From NCBI GenBank assembly GCA_937901435.1, contig CALGTJ010000399.1, positions 1 through 17,321 of the forward strand: 17,321 bases of DNA. Reading direction: 5' to 3'. The translations under genes were made by a program, and so were the position numbers. Position 1 is the first letter of the stretch; the number at the start of each line of letters is the position of its first letter. Positions 1 to 8,072 of the stretch are shown here, in pieces. The notes beneath the pieces are model-generated. The model was not told the origin of the DNA and searched no databases. It saw nothing but the letters and a program-made list of their open reading frames with translations. Source of the stretch: an uncultured Rhodobacter sp. Lineage in GTDB: Bacteria > Pseudomonadota > Alphaproteobacteria > Rhodobacterales > Rhodobacteraceae.

Positions 1-1
1 G

Positions 2-619
2 GCCGCCGCGATTCCGGCCCGATTGCTGACGGTGCAAAAGGGCGCGCAGGTTCTGGATATGTGCGCCGCCCCCGGCGGCAAGACCCTGCAACTTGCGGCT
101 GCGGGGGCGAAGGTCACCGCGCTGGATGTGTCCGAGGGCCGAATGATCCGTGTCGCAGAAAACCTTGCGCGCGTCGGGCTGAACGCCAGTTGCGTTGTTG
201 GCGACGCGACTAAATGGCAGCCAGAGGCGCTGTTTGACGCAATTCTGCTGGACGCCCCCTGTTCGGCCACAGGCACGATCCGCCGCCACCCCGATCTGCC
301 CTATGCCAAGGACGGATCAGAGTTCATGGGCCTTTTCGCCTTGCAGGAAACGATGATTGACCGGGCGGTCGAGATGCTGAAACCCGGTGGTAAACTGATC
401 TATTGCACCTGTTCGCTTTTGCCTGACGAGGGCGAAGTGCAGATTGAAGAGGCGCTGGGGCGTCACGCTGACATGTCGCTTGATGAAAACGCGATAGAGC
501 GCGCGTGGATCGAAGAGGCTTGGCGAACCGAAACCGGCCTGCGTCTGCGCCCGGATTTCTGGGGCGAGCTTGGCGGCATGGACGGGTTTTTCATTGCGGC
601 TCTGCAAAAAGCTGCCTGA
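2..619 (+). CDS. rsmB: 16S rRNA m5C967 methyltransferase RsmB, C-terminal part (5' truncated by window edge)
   Basis: This is the C-terminal catalytic part of an RsmB/Sun-type SAM-dependent RNA methyltransferase, which makes 5-methylcytosine at position 967 of 16S rRNA. The open frame runs through base 2, so the N-terminal NusB-like region lies outside the window. The TTG at base 23 is an internal codon, not a start. Visible family motifs are the SAM-binding loop DMCAAPGGKT (from base 56), DAPCSATG carrying one conserved cysteine (codon 260-262), and YCTCSLLPDEGE carrying the second (codon 410-412). The protein ends with GGMDGFFIAALQK, the usual RsmB C-terminus. Both cysteines expected of an m5C enzyme are present. 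The gene stops 105 bases before the heparinase-family gene. The family is secure. The exact target base is inferred from the closest named family, and paralogous m5C methyltransferases cannot be fully excluded without the N-terminus. Confidence 0.93.
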   Translation, partial: AAAIPARLLTVQKGAQVLDMCAAPGGKTLQLAAAGAKVTALDVSEGRMIRVAENLARVGLNASCVVGDATKWQPEALFDAILLDAPCSATGTIRRHPDLPYAKDGSEFMGLFALQETMIDRAVEMLKPGGKLIYCTCSLLPDEGEVQIEEALGRHADMSLDENAIERAWIEEAWRTETGLRLRPDFWGELGGMDGFFIAALQKAA

Positions 620-724
620 GGCCATATTTGGGCAATGACAGAATTCGCCGCGTTGCGTATGATCTCTTCAACAAGAAGTTGAAAAACGCCAACCAATACC
701 AGGCAGGCGAGGCAAGGCAGGCCC

Positions 725-2473
725 GTGTCACACAGCAAATCGCAGTCCGGGACTTGGACGCGCTGGATGAACCGATTCCATGCGCGACGGGCGGCCTTTG
801 GTCAGCCTGCGGCCGGATTCGTATCACAACCGGAACCGCGCACGATTGGCCGTGTGGCGCGCGGGCGCCAGCTATGTGCTGGCAATTTCCTGTTTGGGGG
901 GCAGGTGGTCGAGGCGCCTGATACTGCGATCTGGGACCTCAAAATGCCAAGCGCACGGTTCGAAGAAGAATTGCACGGCTTTACGTGGCTCGACGATCTG
1001 GCGGCAACGGGCGATGTCAGGGCGCGGCGCTGTGCGCAACAATGGACCACGGGTTGGATTGAAAAATTTGGTAATGGTACCGGACCGGGGTGGGTGCCTG
1101 CCAGTACGGGACGGCGGGTGATCCGCTGGATCAACCACGCGATTTTCTTGCAGAATGCGCAAGAGCGCGAGGCGTCAGAGGCCTATTATCGCTCTCTTGG
1201 GCATCAGACGATTTTCCTCAGTCGCCGCTGGCATGTGACCCAACCCGGTGTGCCCCGGTTCGAGGCGCTGACCGGGTTGATCTATTCCGGGCTTGCCCTG
1301 ATCGGGATGGAAAGCCACGTTGGCCCGGCCATTTCCGCCCTTGCCAAGGAATGCGACGAGCAGATCGACAAGGACGGTGGGATCCCCAGCCGCAACCCCG
1401 AAGAGTTGCTGGAAATTTTTACGCTGTTGAACTGGGCCTCATCGGCGTTGTCCGAGGCGGGAAAGATCCCGCCCAAACCGATCCTGAACGCGATAGAACG
1501 TATGGCCCCGACCCTGCGTGCCTTGCGTCACGCGGATGGCGGGCTGGCCCGGTTTCATGGTGGTGGACGCGGGTTAGAGGGGCGGCTGGATCACGCTTTG
1601 GCCAGTTCCGGCGTGCGAACTCCTCCGGGGCCGGGTCTGGCGATGGGGTTTGCGCGGCTGTCTGCGGGGCGCACCTCTGTGATCGTCGATGTGGCCGCCC
1701 CTCCGACGGGTGTGTTGGAACGCAACGCCCATGCCTCTACCCTCGCGATAGAGGTGACCTCCGGGCGGCGGCCCTTGGTGGTGAACTGCGGGTCCGGCGT
1801 GCCGTTCGGCGATGAATGGGCCAAGGCAGGCCGTGCTACCGCGTCGCATTCCGTGTTGGAAATCGAGGGCTATTCCTCGTCCCGGTTCGAGGCGCAGAAA
1901 CGGCTGGGTCAGTCGTCGCGCGATTTTCTGGCCGATGTGCCCAAGGACGTGCGGATGCGCCAGAACAACGATACAGGCGGCGTTGGCCTGATGGCGGGGC
2001 ATGATGGCTATGCGCCGACCCACGGGCTGACCCATGTGCGCGCGATTGATCTGTCGGTCGACGGGCGCGGCATGGCCGGGGATGACACGATTGCGACGGT
2101 GTCCACCGACAACAACCGGGTGTTTGACGCGGTGCAAGACCGGCTCAAGCTGCAAGGCATCCCGTTTCACATCCGCTTTCACCTGCATCCCGAGGTCGAC
2201 GCAGAGGTCGATCTGGGGGGCGCGGCTATCTCTTTGGCGCTGAAAAGCGGAGAGATCTGGATTTTTCGCCACGATGGCATTGCCGAAATGTCCTTGCAGC
2301 CAAGCGTTTACCTTGAAAAAGGGCGTTTGCGCCCGCGCGCGACAAAACAGATCGTTCTCTCTGCGCGCGCAATAGAGTATGCGACGCGCATCCGGTGGAC
2401 GCTTGCCAAGGCGCAGGACACGCCCAGCCATGTGCGCGACCTTGAACGCGACGACCGGGACATGTTGAGCTAA
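725..2473 (+). CDS. Heparinase II/III family protein
   Basis: This is a 582-residue protein of the heparinase II/III-like family found beside purH in many Rhodobacterales. Family members resemble polysaccharide lyases, with an N-terminal alpha/alpha barrel and a C-terminal beta-sandwich, but the substrate of this alphaproteobacterial group is not established to my knowledge. An N-terminal block (FVSQPEPRTIGR, then GNFLFGG) is followed by a helical region to about residue 310. The heparinase II/III-like domain starts near residue 319 and includes AHASTLAIEVTSGRRP around residues 335-350. No signal peptide or membrane segment is visible, which is odd for a true lyase. The start is uncertain: GTG at 725 follows a purine-rich stretch, and ATG at 767 gives a protein 14 residues shorter. 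An in-frame stop at 680-682 rules out earlier starts. purH begins 21 bases after the stop, so the two are probably cotranscribed. A role in envelope or exopolysaccharide metabolism is inference only. Confidence 0.85.
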   Translation: MSHSKSQSGTWTRWMNRFHARRAAFGQPAAGFVSQPEPRTIGRVARGRQLCAGNFLFGGQVVEAPDTAIWDLKMPSARFEEELHGFTWLDDLAATGDVRARRCAQQWTTGWIEKFGNGTGPGWVPASTGRRVIRWINHAIFLQNAQEREASEAYYRSLGHQTIFLSRRWHVTQPGVPRFEALTGLIYSGLALIGMESHVGPAISALAKECDEQIDKDGGIPSRNPEELLEIFTLLNWASSALSEAGKIPPKPILNAIERMAPTLRALRHADGGLARFHGGGRGLEGRLDHALASSGVRTPPGPGLAMGFARLSAGRTSVIVDVAAPPTGVLERNAHASTLAIEVTSGRRPLVVNCGSGVPFGDEWAKAGRATASHSVLEIEGYSSSRFEAQKRLGQSSRDFLADVPKDVRMRQNNDTGGVGLMAGHDGYAPTHGLTHVRAIDLSVDGRGMAGDDTIATVSTDNNRVFDAVQDRLKLQGIPFHIRFHLHPEVDAEVDLGGAAISLALKSGEIWIFRHDGIAEMSLQPSVYLEKGRLRPRATKQIVLSARAIEYATRIRWTLAKAQDTPSHVRDLERDDRDMLS

Positions 2474-2494
2474 GAGAATAAGGACCTCCTGCCC

Positions 2495-4084
2495 ATGACT
2501 GACCTTGCACAGGTGCGCCGCGCCCTGATTTCCGTTTCCGACAAGACCGGGCTGATAGACTTGGCAAAGGCGCTGGATGCGCGCGGGATCGAGTTGCTGT
2601 CAACCGGTGGGTCGGCGGCGATGATCCGCGAGGCGGGCTTGACGGTGCGCGATGTGGCCGATGTGACCGGTTACCCCGAGATGATGGACGGACGGGTCAA
2701 GACGCTGCACCCGGCGGTGCATGGCGGTTTGTTGGCGCTGCGCGATAATCCAGAGCACGTGGCCGCGATGGAGGCCCATGACATTGGCGGCATCGACCTG
2801 TTGGTGGTCAATCTTTACCCGTTCGAGGAAACTGTGGCTTCGGGCGCGGACTATGACACTTGTGTTGAGAATATCGACATCGGTGGCCCTGCGATGATTC
2901 GCGCGGCGTCCAAGAACCACGGCTTTGTCACGGTGATTGTAGATGCGCAGGATTACGCGCCCCTGCTGACGGAATTAGAGGCCAATGACGGCGCGACCAC
3001 CTATGGCTTTCGCCAGAACATGGCGCAGATCGCCTATGCCCGCACCGCCGCCTATGACACGGCTGTGTCGACCTGGATGGCGGGCGCGCTGGATCAAGAG
3101 GCCCCGCGTCGGCGTGGCTTTGCCGGAACTCTGGCACAAACCCTGCGCTACGGCGAGAACCCGCATCAGAACGCGGCGTTCTATACCGATGTTACGGGCC
3201 GTGTGGGGGTTGCGACCGCCGTGCAGCATCAGGGTAAAGAGCTAAGCTATAACAACATCAACGACACCGATGCGGCGTTTGAACTGGTCAGCGAGTTTGC
3301 GCCGGGTAGCGGACCGGCCTGCGCCATCATCAAACACGCCAACCCCAGCGGCGTGGCGCGGGGTGCGACCTTGGCGCAGGCATACGAGCGCGCCTTTGAT
3401 TGCGACCGGACCTCTGCGTTTGGCGGGATCATCGCGCTGAACCAGCCTTTGGACGGGGCGACGGCGCGCGCGATTTGCGAGATCTTCACAGAGGTGGTCA
3501 TCGCCCCCGGTGCGGATGACGAGGCGCGCGCGATCTTTGCCAAGAAAAAGAACCTGCGCCTGCTGACCACCGATGGCCTCGCGGACCCGCGCGCGAGGAT
3601 GCAGGTGATGCGTCAGGTCGCGGGTGGGTTTTTGTTACAGGACAAGGACACAGGTCACGTGGGTCTGAAGGATCTGCGCGTTGTCACCAAACGCCAGCCG
3701 ACAGAGGCCGAGATGGCCGATCTGCTGTTTGCCTGGACCGTGGCGAAGCATGTGAAATCCAACGCGATCGTCTACGTCAAGGACGGCGCGACCGTTGGTG
3801 TGGGCGCGGGACAGATGAGTCGTCTGGACTCGGCGTTGATTGCCGCCAAAAAGGCCGAACGCATGGCAGAGGCGATGGGCTTGCCCGCGTCACTGGCCAA
3901 AGGGTCTGCCGTGGCGTCGGATGCGTTCTTTCCCTTTGCCGATGGTCTGCTAGAGGCGGCTGCGGCGGGGGCCAGCACGGTCATTCAACCCGGCGGGTCG
4001 ATGCGCGACGACGAAGTCATTGCCGCTGCGGATGAGGCCGGGCTTGCCATGGTCTTTACCGGCATGCGTCATTTCAGGCACTAA
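2495..4084 (+). CDS. purH: Bifunctional AICAR formyltransferase / IMP cyclohydrolase PurH
   Basis: PurH catalyses the last two steps of de novo purine synthesis in the cytoplasm: formylation of AICAR with 10-formyl-THF, then ring closure to IMP. The 529 residues match the normal family length. The N-terminal cyclohydrolase (MGS-like) domain shows [36 protein letters not shown] and [13 protein letters not shown]. The transformylase domain shows [29 protein letters not shown], the catalytic Lys-His pair at residues 280-281 in KHANPSG, and DRTSAFGGI. The C-terminus has [22 protein letters not shown] and FTGMRHFRH, all typical. The ATG is preceded by AAGGA. There is no purine riboswitch in the 21 bases upstream, so transcription probably comes from further up. 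lspA starts four bases after the stop. Confidence 0.98.
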   Translation: MTDLAQVRRALISVSDKTGLIDLAKALDARGIELLSTGGSAAMIREAGLTVRDVADVTGYPEMMDGRVKTLHPAVHGGLLALRDNPEHVAAMEAHDIGGIDLLVVNLYPFEETVASGADYDTCVENIDIGGPAMIRAASKNHGFVTVIVDAQDYAPLLTELEANDGATTYGFRQNMAQIAYARTAAYDTAVSTWMAGALDQEAPRRRGFAGTLAQTLRYGENPHQNAAFYTDVTGRVGVATAVQHQGKELSYNNINDTDAAFELVSEFAPGSGPACAIIKHANPSGVARGATLAQAYERAFDCDRTSAFGGIIALNQPLDGATARAICEIFTEVVIAPGADDEARAIFAKKKNLRLLTTDGLADPRARMQVMRQVAGGFLLQDKDTGHVGLKDLRVVTKRQPTEAEMADLLFAWTVAKHVKSNAIVYVKDGATVGVGAGQMSRLDSALIAAKKAERMAEAMGLPASLAKGSAVASDAFFPFADGLLEAAAAGASTVIQPGGSMRDDEVIAAADEAGLAMVFTGMRHFRH

Positions 4085-4088
4085 CCCC

Positions 4089-4556
4089 ATGCGTCAGATT
4101 TTCAAAATCGCCGCTGTGGTGTTTGTGCTGGATCAAGCGATCAAATGGGTCGTGGTGCAATACCTCGACCTGCAACATCGGGCCGAAATCGACGTCTTTC
4201 CGCCCTATCTGAACCTGCGGATGGCGTGGAACCGGGGCATAAACTTTGGCTTGTTTTCCGGTGATATGGATCTGACACGCTGGATCCTGATTGCAGTGGC
4301 ACTGCTGATCACAGGCTGGGTGATCTGGTGGATGCGCAGCGAAACGCGCCCGCTTGCGCGGATCTCTGCCGGTTTGCTGATCGGCGGGGCCTTGGGCAAT
4401 GTGATCGACCGAATCGTATATGGTGCCGTCGCGGATTTTCTGAACATGTCCTGCTGTGGATTCGACAATCCCTTTGCCTTCAATGTGGCTGATATTGCGA
4501 TCTTTGTCGGTGCGTTCGGCCTGATCTTGTTCACCGGGGAAAAGAAGACTGCGTGA
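4089..4556 (+). CDS. lspA: Lipoprotein signal peptidase LspA (signal peptidase II)
   Basis: LspA is an inner-membrane aspartyl peptidase that removes signal peptides from diacylated prolipoproteins. The protein is 155 residues, the normal size. It has four hydrophobic segments, at about residues 4-21, 59-78, 87-106 and 133-150, and the family motifs NRGINFGLFS, GNVIDR and FNVADIAI. The two catalytic aspartates are D107 (in GNVIDR) and D135 (in FNVAD). I chose the ATG at 4089, four bases after the purH stop, because it gives the canonical N-terminus. The open frame continues upstream inside purH to 4020, but that would add 23 non-family residues. The start has only a weak Shine-Dalgarno sequence, which suggests coupling to purH translation. 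The next gene encodes a lipoprotein that this enzyme should process. Confidence 0.97.
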   Translation: MRQIFKIAAVVFVLDQAIKWVVVQYLDLQHRAEIDVFPPYLNLRMAWNRGINFGLFSGDMDLTRWILIAVALLITGWVIWWMRSETRPLARISAGLLIGGALGNVIDRIVYGAVADFLNMSCCGFDNPFAFNVADIAIFVGAFGLILFTGEKKTA

Positions 4557-4612
4557 CGATCTGATTTCTATGCGCTACACACAACAACATCGACGGGACT
4601 GAGGAGCGGGCA

Positions 4613-5146
4613 ATGCGCGCATTTGGCGGAAAAATCGTGATTGTTTTGATGGCTTTGGCCGTCGTTTCCGGTTGCAGCAGCAAGAAAGATCCAAAACTGC
4701 TGAATATTCAGTCCAGCACCAGCGGACCGGATGAATTTGGTATTTTGCCCAACAAGCCCTTGGAACAACCGACAACTTTTGCTGAATTGCCGCCTCCGAC
4801 ACCGGGTGGGGCGAACCGGGGCGATGCAACCCCGAATGCGGATGCGATCATCGCGCTGGGTGGAAATCCTGCGGCGGTCTCGCGGGGGATCCCGGCGCAG
4901 GACGGCGGCATCGTTCAACACACCAGCCGATATGGGCGAACCGCGGGAATCCGCCAGACGCTCGCTGCCGAAGACCTTGATTTTCGCCGTCGCAAAGATG
5001 GCCGCGTGTTAGAGCGGCTGTTTAACGTGAACGTGTATTTCCGCGCGTATCAGCGCCAGTCGCTTGATAAATATGCAGAGCTTGACCGTTTCCGGCGTCT
5101 TGGCGTGCGCACACCTGCCGCGCCGCCAAACATTACACAGAATTAA
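4613..5146 (+). CDS. DUF3035-type lipoprotein
   Basis: This 177-residue lipoprotein is of the DUF3035 family, which is common in Rhodobacterales and has no assigned function that I know of. The N-terminus is a lipoprotein signal: a basic start, a hydrophobic stretch at residues 8-18, then the lipobox VSGC with the lipidated cysteine at residue 21, followed by SSKKDP. The mature part begins with a proline-rich segment (GPDEFGILPNKP, then LPPPTPGG and ADAIIALGGNP, about residues 39-86) that is the conserved core. The C-terminal third is charged, ending near PAAPPNITQ. GAGGAG at 4601-4606 is a good ribosome binding site for the ATG. The gene lies 56 bases after lspA, the enzyme expected to mature it, and upstream of two secreted M16 proteins. 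A scaffold or accessory role at the outer membrane is only a guess. Confidence 0.85.
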   Translation: MRAFGGKIVIVLMALAVVSGCSSKKDPKLLNIQSSTSGPDEFGILPNKPLEQPTTFAELPPPTPGGANRGDATPNADAIIALGGNPAAVSRGIPAQDGGIVQHTSRYGRTAGIRQTLAAEDLDFRRRKDGRVLERLFNVNVYFRAYQRQSLDKYAELDRFRRLGVRTPAAPPNITQN

Positions 5147-5278
5147 TTATTCAATCAGGCAACACCCTTTATAAGTGCGCAGAATACTCATCTGCCTGCT
5201 CACATAATCGTTGGGCGGGTTGATGCGCCGCGATTGAGGCGTATCTAGTTCAAAAGAAATACGACTAAGGGAGAGCCC

Positions 5279-6616
5279 ATGCGCCGTCTTGCCGCCTGCC
5301 TGATAGCCTGTCTGATGCCGATCACGGCTCAGGCCACTGAGTTGACCAGTTTTTCACTGGACAATGGAATGGATATCGTGGTGATCGAGGATCACCGCGC
5401 GCCCGTCGTTGTCCACATGGTCTGGTATCGTGCGGGGGCCGCCGACGAACCGCCCGGAAAATCCGGCATCGCCCATTTTTTGGAACACCTGCTGTTCAAG
5501 GGCACAGATGATATGGCCCCCGGTGAGTTTTCTGCCACCGTGGCCGAAAATGGCGGGTCCGACAACGCTTTTACCTCTTGGGATTACACGGGCTACCACC
5601 AGCGCGTCGCGGCGGATCGTCTTGATCTGATGATGAAGATGGAGGCCGACAGAATGCGCGATCTGCGCCTGACGGTCGACGATATCGGCACCGAACGCGA
5701 CGTGATCATCGAAGAGCGCAACACCCGCGTTGAAAACGACCCCGGTGCCCTGTTCGGTGAACAGCGCAGTGCTGCACAGTACCTCAACCACCCCTACGGC
5801 ATCCCGATCATTGGCTGGAAGCACGAGGCAGAAGCCCTGCAACTGGAAGACGCGCTGGAGTATTACAAAACCTTCTATGCGCCCAACAATGCGATCCTGA
5901 TCGTCGCTGGCGATGTGCAGCCGCAAGAGGTTTTGGAACTGGCCAAGAGGCATTATGGCCCGCTTGCGCCAACGCCCGGTCTTGGCGAACGTGTCCGCCC
6001 GCAAGAGCCGCCGCAGACCGCCGCGCGACGTCTGGTCTATGAGGATCCGCGCGTCTCGCAGCCCTATGTGATCCGTACCTATCTTGCCCCCGAACGCGAC
6101 CCCGGCGCACAGACTGAGGCGGCGGCGCTGATGCTGCTGTCTGATATTCTCGGCGGCAACGGGGCCACCTCTGTTCTGGGGCAAAAGCTACAATTCGAAG
6201 AGCAAAAGGCGATCTATGCCTCTGCCTTCTACCGACCCCTGGCCTATGACGACACGACCTTTGGGCTGGTGATCGTGCCGGTGCCGGGGATCTCGCTGCA
6301 AGAGGCCGAAGAGGCATTGGACGCCGCTGTAGCGGAATTCATGCAAGAGGGCGTTGACCCCGTGCAACTGGACCGTCTCAAGCTGCAATTGCGCGCCGCA
6401 GAGGTTTACGCACAGGATTCCACCGCAGGTTTGGCGCGTCGCTATGGGGCTGCGTTGACCTCTGGCCTGACCCTGCAAGATATCGAGGACTGGCCCGGAA
6501 TTGTTCAGAACGTGACAGAGGCCGACATTATGGCCGCCGCTGAACGGGTCTTTGATCTGGACAAATCGGTCACCGGCTGGCTGACGAAACCTGCCTCAAC
6601 GGAGATGACACAATGA
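5279..6616 (+). CDS. M16 family zinc peptidase, exported, catalytically intact
   Basis: This is a 445-residue periplasmic insulinase/pitrilysin-family (M16) metallopeptidase. A signal peptide is visible at residues 1-19, with likely cleavage after AQA. The inverted zinc motif HFLEH has H66, E69 and H70, and the downstream glutamate ligand is one of the pair E145/E146 in VIIEERN, about 75 residues on as in the family. The first domain is followed by the second M16 half (about residues 190-400). AGGGAG just before the ATG supports the start. The 132 bases upstream (5147-5278) separate it from the lipoprotein gene and probably hold its promoter, but I see no convincing hexamer pair. The stop overlaps the next M16 gene as ATGA, so the two are translationally coupled. 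The natural substrate cannot be read from sequence; small peptides or processing of periplasmic proteins are family-typical. Confidence 0.95.
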   Translation: MRRLAACLIACLMPITAQATELTSFSLDNGMDIVVIEDHRAPVVVHMVWYRAGAADEPPGKSGIAHFLEHLLFKGTDDMAPGEFSATVAENGGSDNAFTSWDYTGYHQRVAADRLDLMMKMEADRMRDLRLTVDDIGTERDVIIEERNTRVENDPGALFGEQRSAAQYLNHPYGIPIIGWKHEAEALQLEDALEYYKTFYAPNNAILIVAGDVQPQEVLELAKRHYGPLAPTPGLGERVRPQEPPQTAARRLVYEDPRVSQPYVIRTYLAPERDPGAQTEAAALMLLSDILGGNGATSVLGQKLQFEEQKAIYASAFYRPLAYDDTTFGLVIVPVPGISLQEAEEALDAAVAEFMQEGVDPVQLDRLKLQLRAAEVYAQDSTAGLARRYGAALTSGLTLQDIEDWPGIVQNVTEADIMAAAERVFDLDKSVTGWLTKPASTEMTQ

Positions 6617-7926
6617 TCCGCTTTATTGCTGTTGCGCTGACAGGGCTGGTTCTGTCGCTGCCCGCACAGGCCGCTGTCGAGATCAAAGAGGTGACCTCGC
6701 CCGGTGGTGTCACCGCCTGGCTGGTAGAAGAGCATTCCATTCCTTTTGTCGCGCTTGAACTGCGCTTCAAAGGGGGGGCGTCGCTGGACGCTGTGGGCAA
6801 ACGCGGTGCGATCAATCTGATGACTGGCCTGATCGAAGAGGGGTCAGGGGATATGACGTCTCGCGAATTCGCCGCCGCCCAAGAGGCCCTTGCCGCCAGT
6901 TTCAGCTTTGACGTCAGCGATGATTCCCTGTCGATTTCGGCGCGGTTCCTGACCGAGAACCGTGATGCCTCTGTCGAATTGCTGCGCTCTGCGATCATCG
7001 AGCCGCGCTTTGACGCCGACGCGATAGAACGGGTGCGCGGGCAGGTGATCTCTATCATTCAGGGCGATGAAAAAGACCCGGATCAGATAGCCAGCGAACA
7101 ATTTGGCAAAATGGTCTACGGCGACCACCCCTATGCGACCTCGATCAATGGCACGGAACAATCTGTTATGGCGTTGACCCGTGACGATCTGATTGCCGCG
7201 CACAAGGCCGTTCTGGCCCGCGATCTGGTTCATGTGGGGGTGGTGGGCGACATCACCGAGGCAGAGCTTGGCGCGATGCTGGACACGCTGCTGGGGGATC
7301 TGCCGGCGACGGGTGCGACGCCTCCGGTCGAGGCAAATCTGACCTTTCAGGGCGGTGTGACCGTCGTGCCCTTCGCCACGCCGCAATCGGTGGCGATTTT
7401 TGGGCAAAAGGGTCTGGCGCGGGATGATCCCGACTTTTTCGCCGCCTTCGTGATGAACACGGTTCTGGGGGCTGGCGGGTTTGAAAGCCGTCTGATGGAT
7501 GAGGTCCGGGAAAAACGTGGCCTGACCTATGGCGTCTATTCCTATCTCGCGGACAAGGATTACGCTGATCTGCTGGTCGGGCGCGTTGCCTCTGCCAATG
7601 ATCGCGTGGCCGAGGCGATCGATGTGATCCAGCAAGAATGGCAAAAGCTGGCGACAGAGGGTATCACGCAGGCCGAGTTGGACCGCGTTGTGACCTATCT
7701 GACCGGGGCCTATCCCCTGCGCTTTGACGGCAATGCGACGATTGCGGGGATCTTGGTCGGGATGCAGCTTGGCGATCTGCCCATCGACTATATTGCGACC
7801 CGCAATGACAAGGTGCGTGCCGTGACGGTCGAGGACGTTAAACGCGTGGCGGCCCGGCTGATCAGTCCAGAGACCCTGACCTTTGTCGTCGTCGGCGAGC
7901 CAACAGGGCTAGAGACGACCAACTGA
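6613..7926 (+). CDS. M16 family peptidase-like protein, exported, zinc site lost (partner subunit)
   Basis: This is a 437-residue exported M16-fold protein paired with the preceding gene. The signal peptide covers about residues 1-20 (cleavage near AQA-A). At the place where the partner has HFLEH, this protein has N68-L-M-T71-G72, so all three HxxEH residues are replaced and it should not bind zinc or cut peptides itself. It keeps the C-terminal Arg/Tyr motif RGLTY (R302, Y306), which in heterodimeric M16 enzymes lies in the non-catalytic subunit and helps bind the substrate in the partner's active site. This matches known two-subunit bacterial M16 enzymes such as the Sphingomonas sp. A1 Sph2681/Sph2682 pair. 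Start is the ATG of an ATGA overlap with the upstream gene. A stable hairpin follows nine bases after the stop. Confidence 0.93.
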   Translation: MIRFIAVALTGLVLSLPAQAAVEIKEVTSPGGVTAWLVEEHSIPFVALELRFKGGASLDAVGKRGAINLMTGLIEEGSGDMTSREFAAAQEALAASFSFDVSDDSLSISARFLTENRDASVELLRSAIIEPRFDADAIERVRGQVISIIQGDEKDPDQIASEQFGKMVYGDHPYATSINGTEQSVMALTRDDLIAAHKAVLARDLVHVGVVGDITEAELGAMLDTLLGDLPATGATPPVEANLTFQGGVTVVPFATPQSVAIFGQKGLARDDPDFFAAFVMNTVLGAGGFESRLMDEVREKRGLTYGVYSYLADKDYADLLVGRVASANDRVAEAIDVIQQEWQKLATEGITQAELDRVVTYLTGAYPLRFDGNATIAGILVGMQLGDLPIDYIATRNDKVRAVTVEDVKRVAARLISPETLTFVVVGEPTGLETTN

Positions 7927-7934
7927 TACGTTTT

Positions 7935-7963
7935 CGCCAAGGTGCCGGACCGGTGCCTTGGCG
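7935..7963 (+). terminator. Hairpin just after the M16 operon (no U-tract)
   Basis: A 12-pair stem (7935-7946 with 7952-7963) closes a five-base loop GGACC. Ten pairs are Watson-Crick and two in the middle are tandem G-U in RNA. It starts nine bases after the M16 stop codon. No run of T follows on either strand, so it is not a classical intrinsic terminator. It may protect the 3' end of the M16 mRNA or act together with Rho. Confidence 0.4.
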
Positions 7964-7989
7964 AGATACCGCCCGGTTTGCACAATTTG

Positions 7990-8019
7990 TTGACGCACCT
8001 TGCCTCTGACCGCTTAAAC
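7990..8019 (+). promoter_or_regulatory. Candidate sigma70-type promoter for the amidase gene
   Basis: TTGACG at 7990-7995 matches the -35 consensus at five of six bases. After an 18-base spacer comes TTAAAC (8014-8019), or TAAACT at 8015-8020 with a 19-base spacer, which is a fair -10. The predicted transcription start is near 8026, which coincides with the first base of the hairpin in the next entry. The -10 is weak, so this is a candidate only. Confidence 0.4.
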
Positions 8020-8025
8020 TCTCTC

Positions 8026-8060
8026 AAAGGTCCCTTGCATCGCCGGGGCCTTTTTTGTTT
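8026..8060 (+). terminator. Terminator-like hairpin with T-tract abutting the amidase ribosome binding site
   Basis: The arms 8026-8034 (AAAGGTCCC) and 8045-8053 (GGGGCCTTT) form nine pairs, one of them G-U in RNA, around a ten-base loop. The right arm runs into TTTGTTT (8054-8060), the form of a Rho-independent terminator. It may end M16 operon transcripts. However, CAGGAG for the amidase follows immediately at 8061-8066, so amidase mRNA must start upstream and read through, or start at the hairpin itself. It could therefore be a leader attenuator or a 5' stabilising hairpin. Confidence 0.7.
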
Positions 8061-8072
8061 CAGGAGTTTCCG

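Noticed and set aside
667..683. Inverted repeat TTCAAC-AAGAA-GTTGAA between rsmB and the heparinase gene
   Set aside because: The stem has only six AT-rich pairs and there is no T-run on either strand, so it is not a convincing terminator or operator.
1574..2431. Open frame of 285 codons antisense to the heparinase-family gene
   Set aside because: Shadow frame with no motif. The + strand protein has clear family blocks over the same bases.
5220..5247. TTGATG-N16-TATCTA as a promoter for the M16 operon
   Set aside because: The -10 matches only three of six bases and the spacer is short. A promoter is likely somewhere in 5147-5278, but this pair is not strong enough to call.
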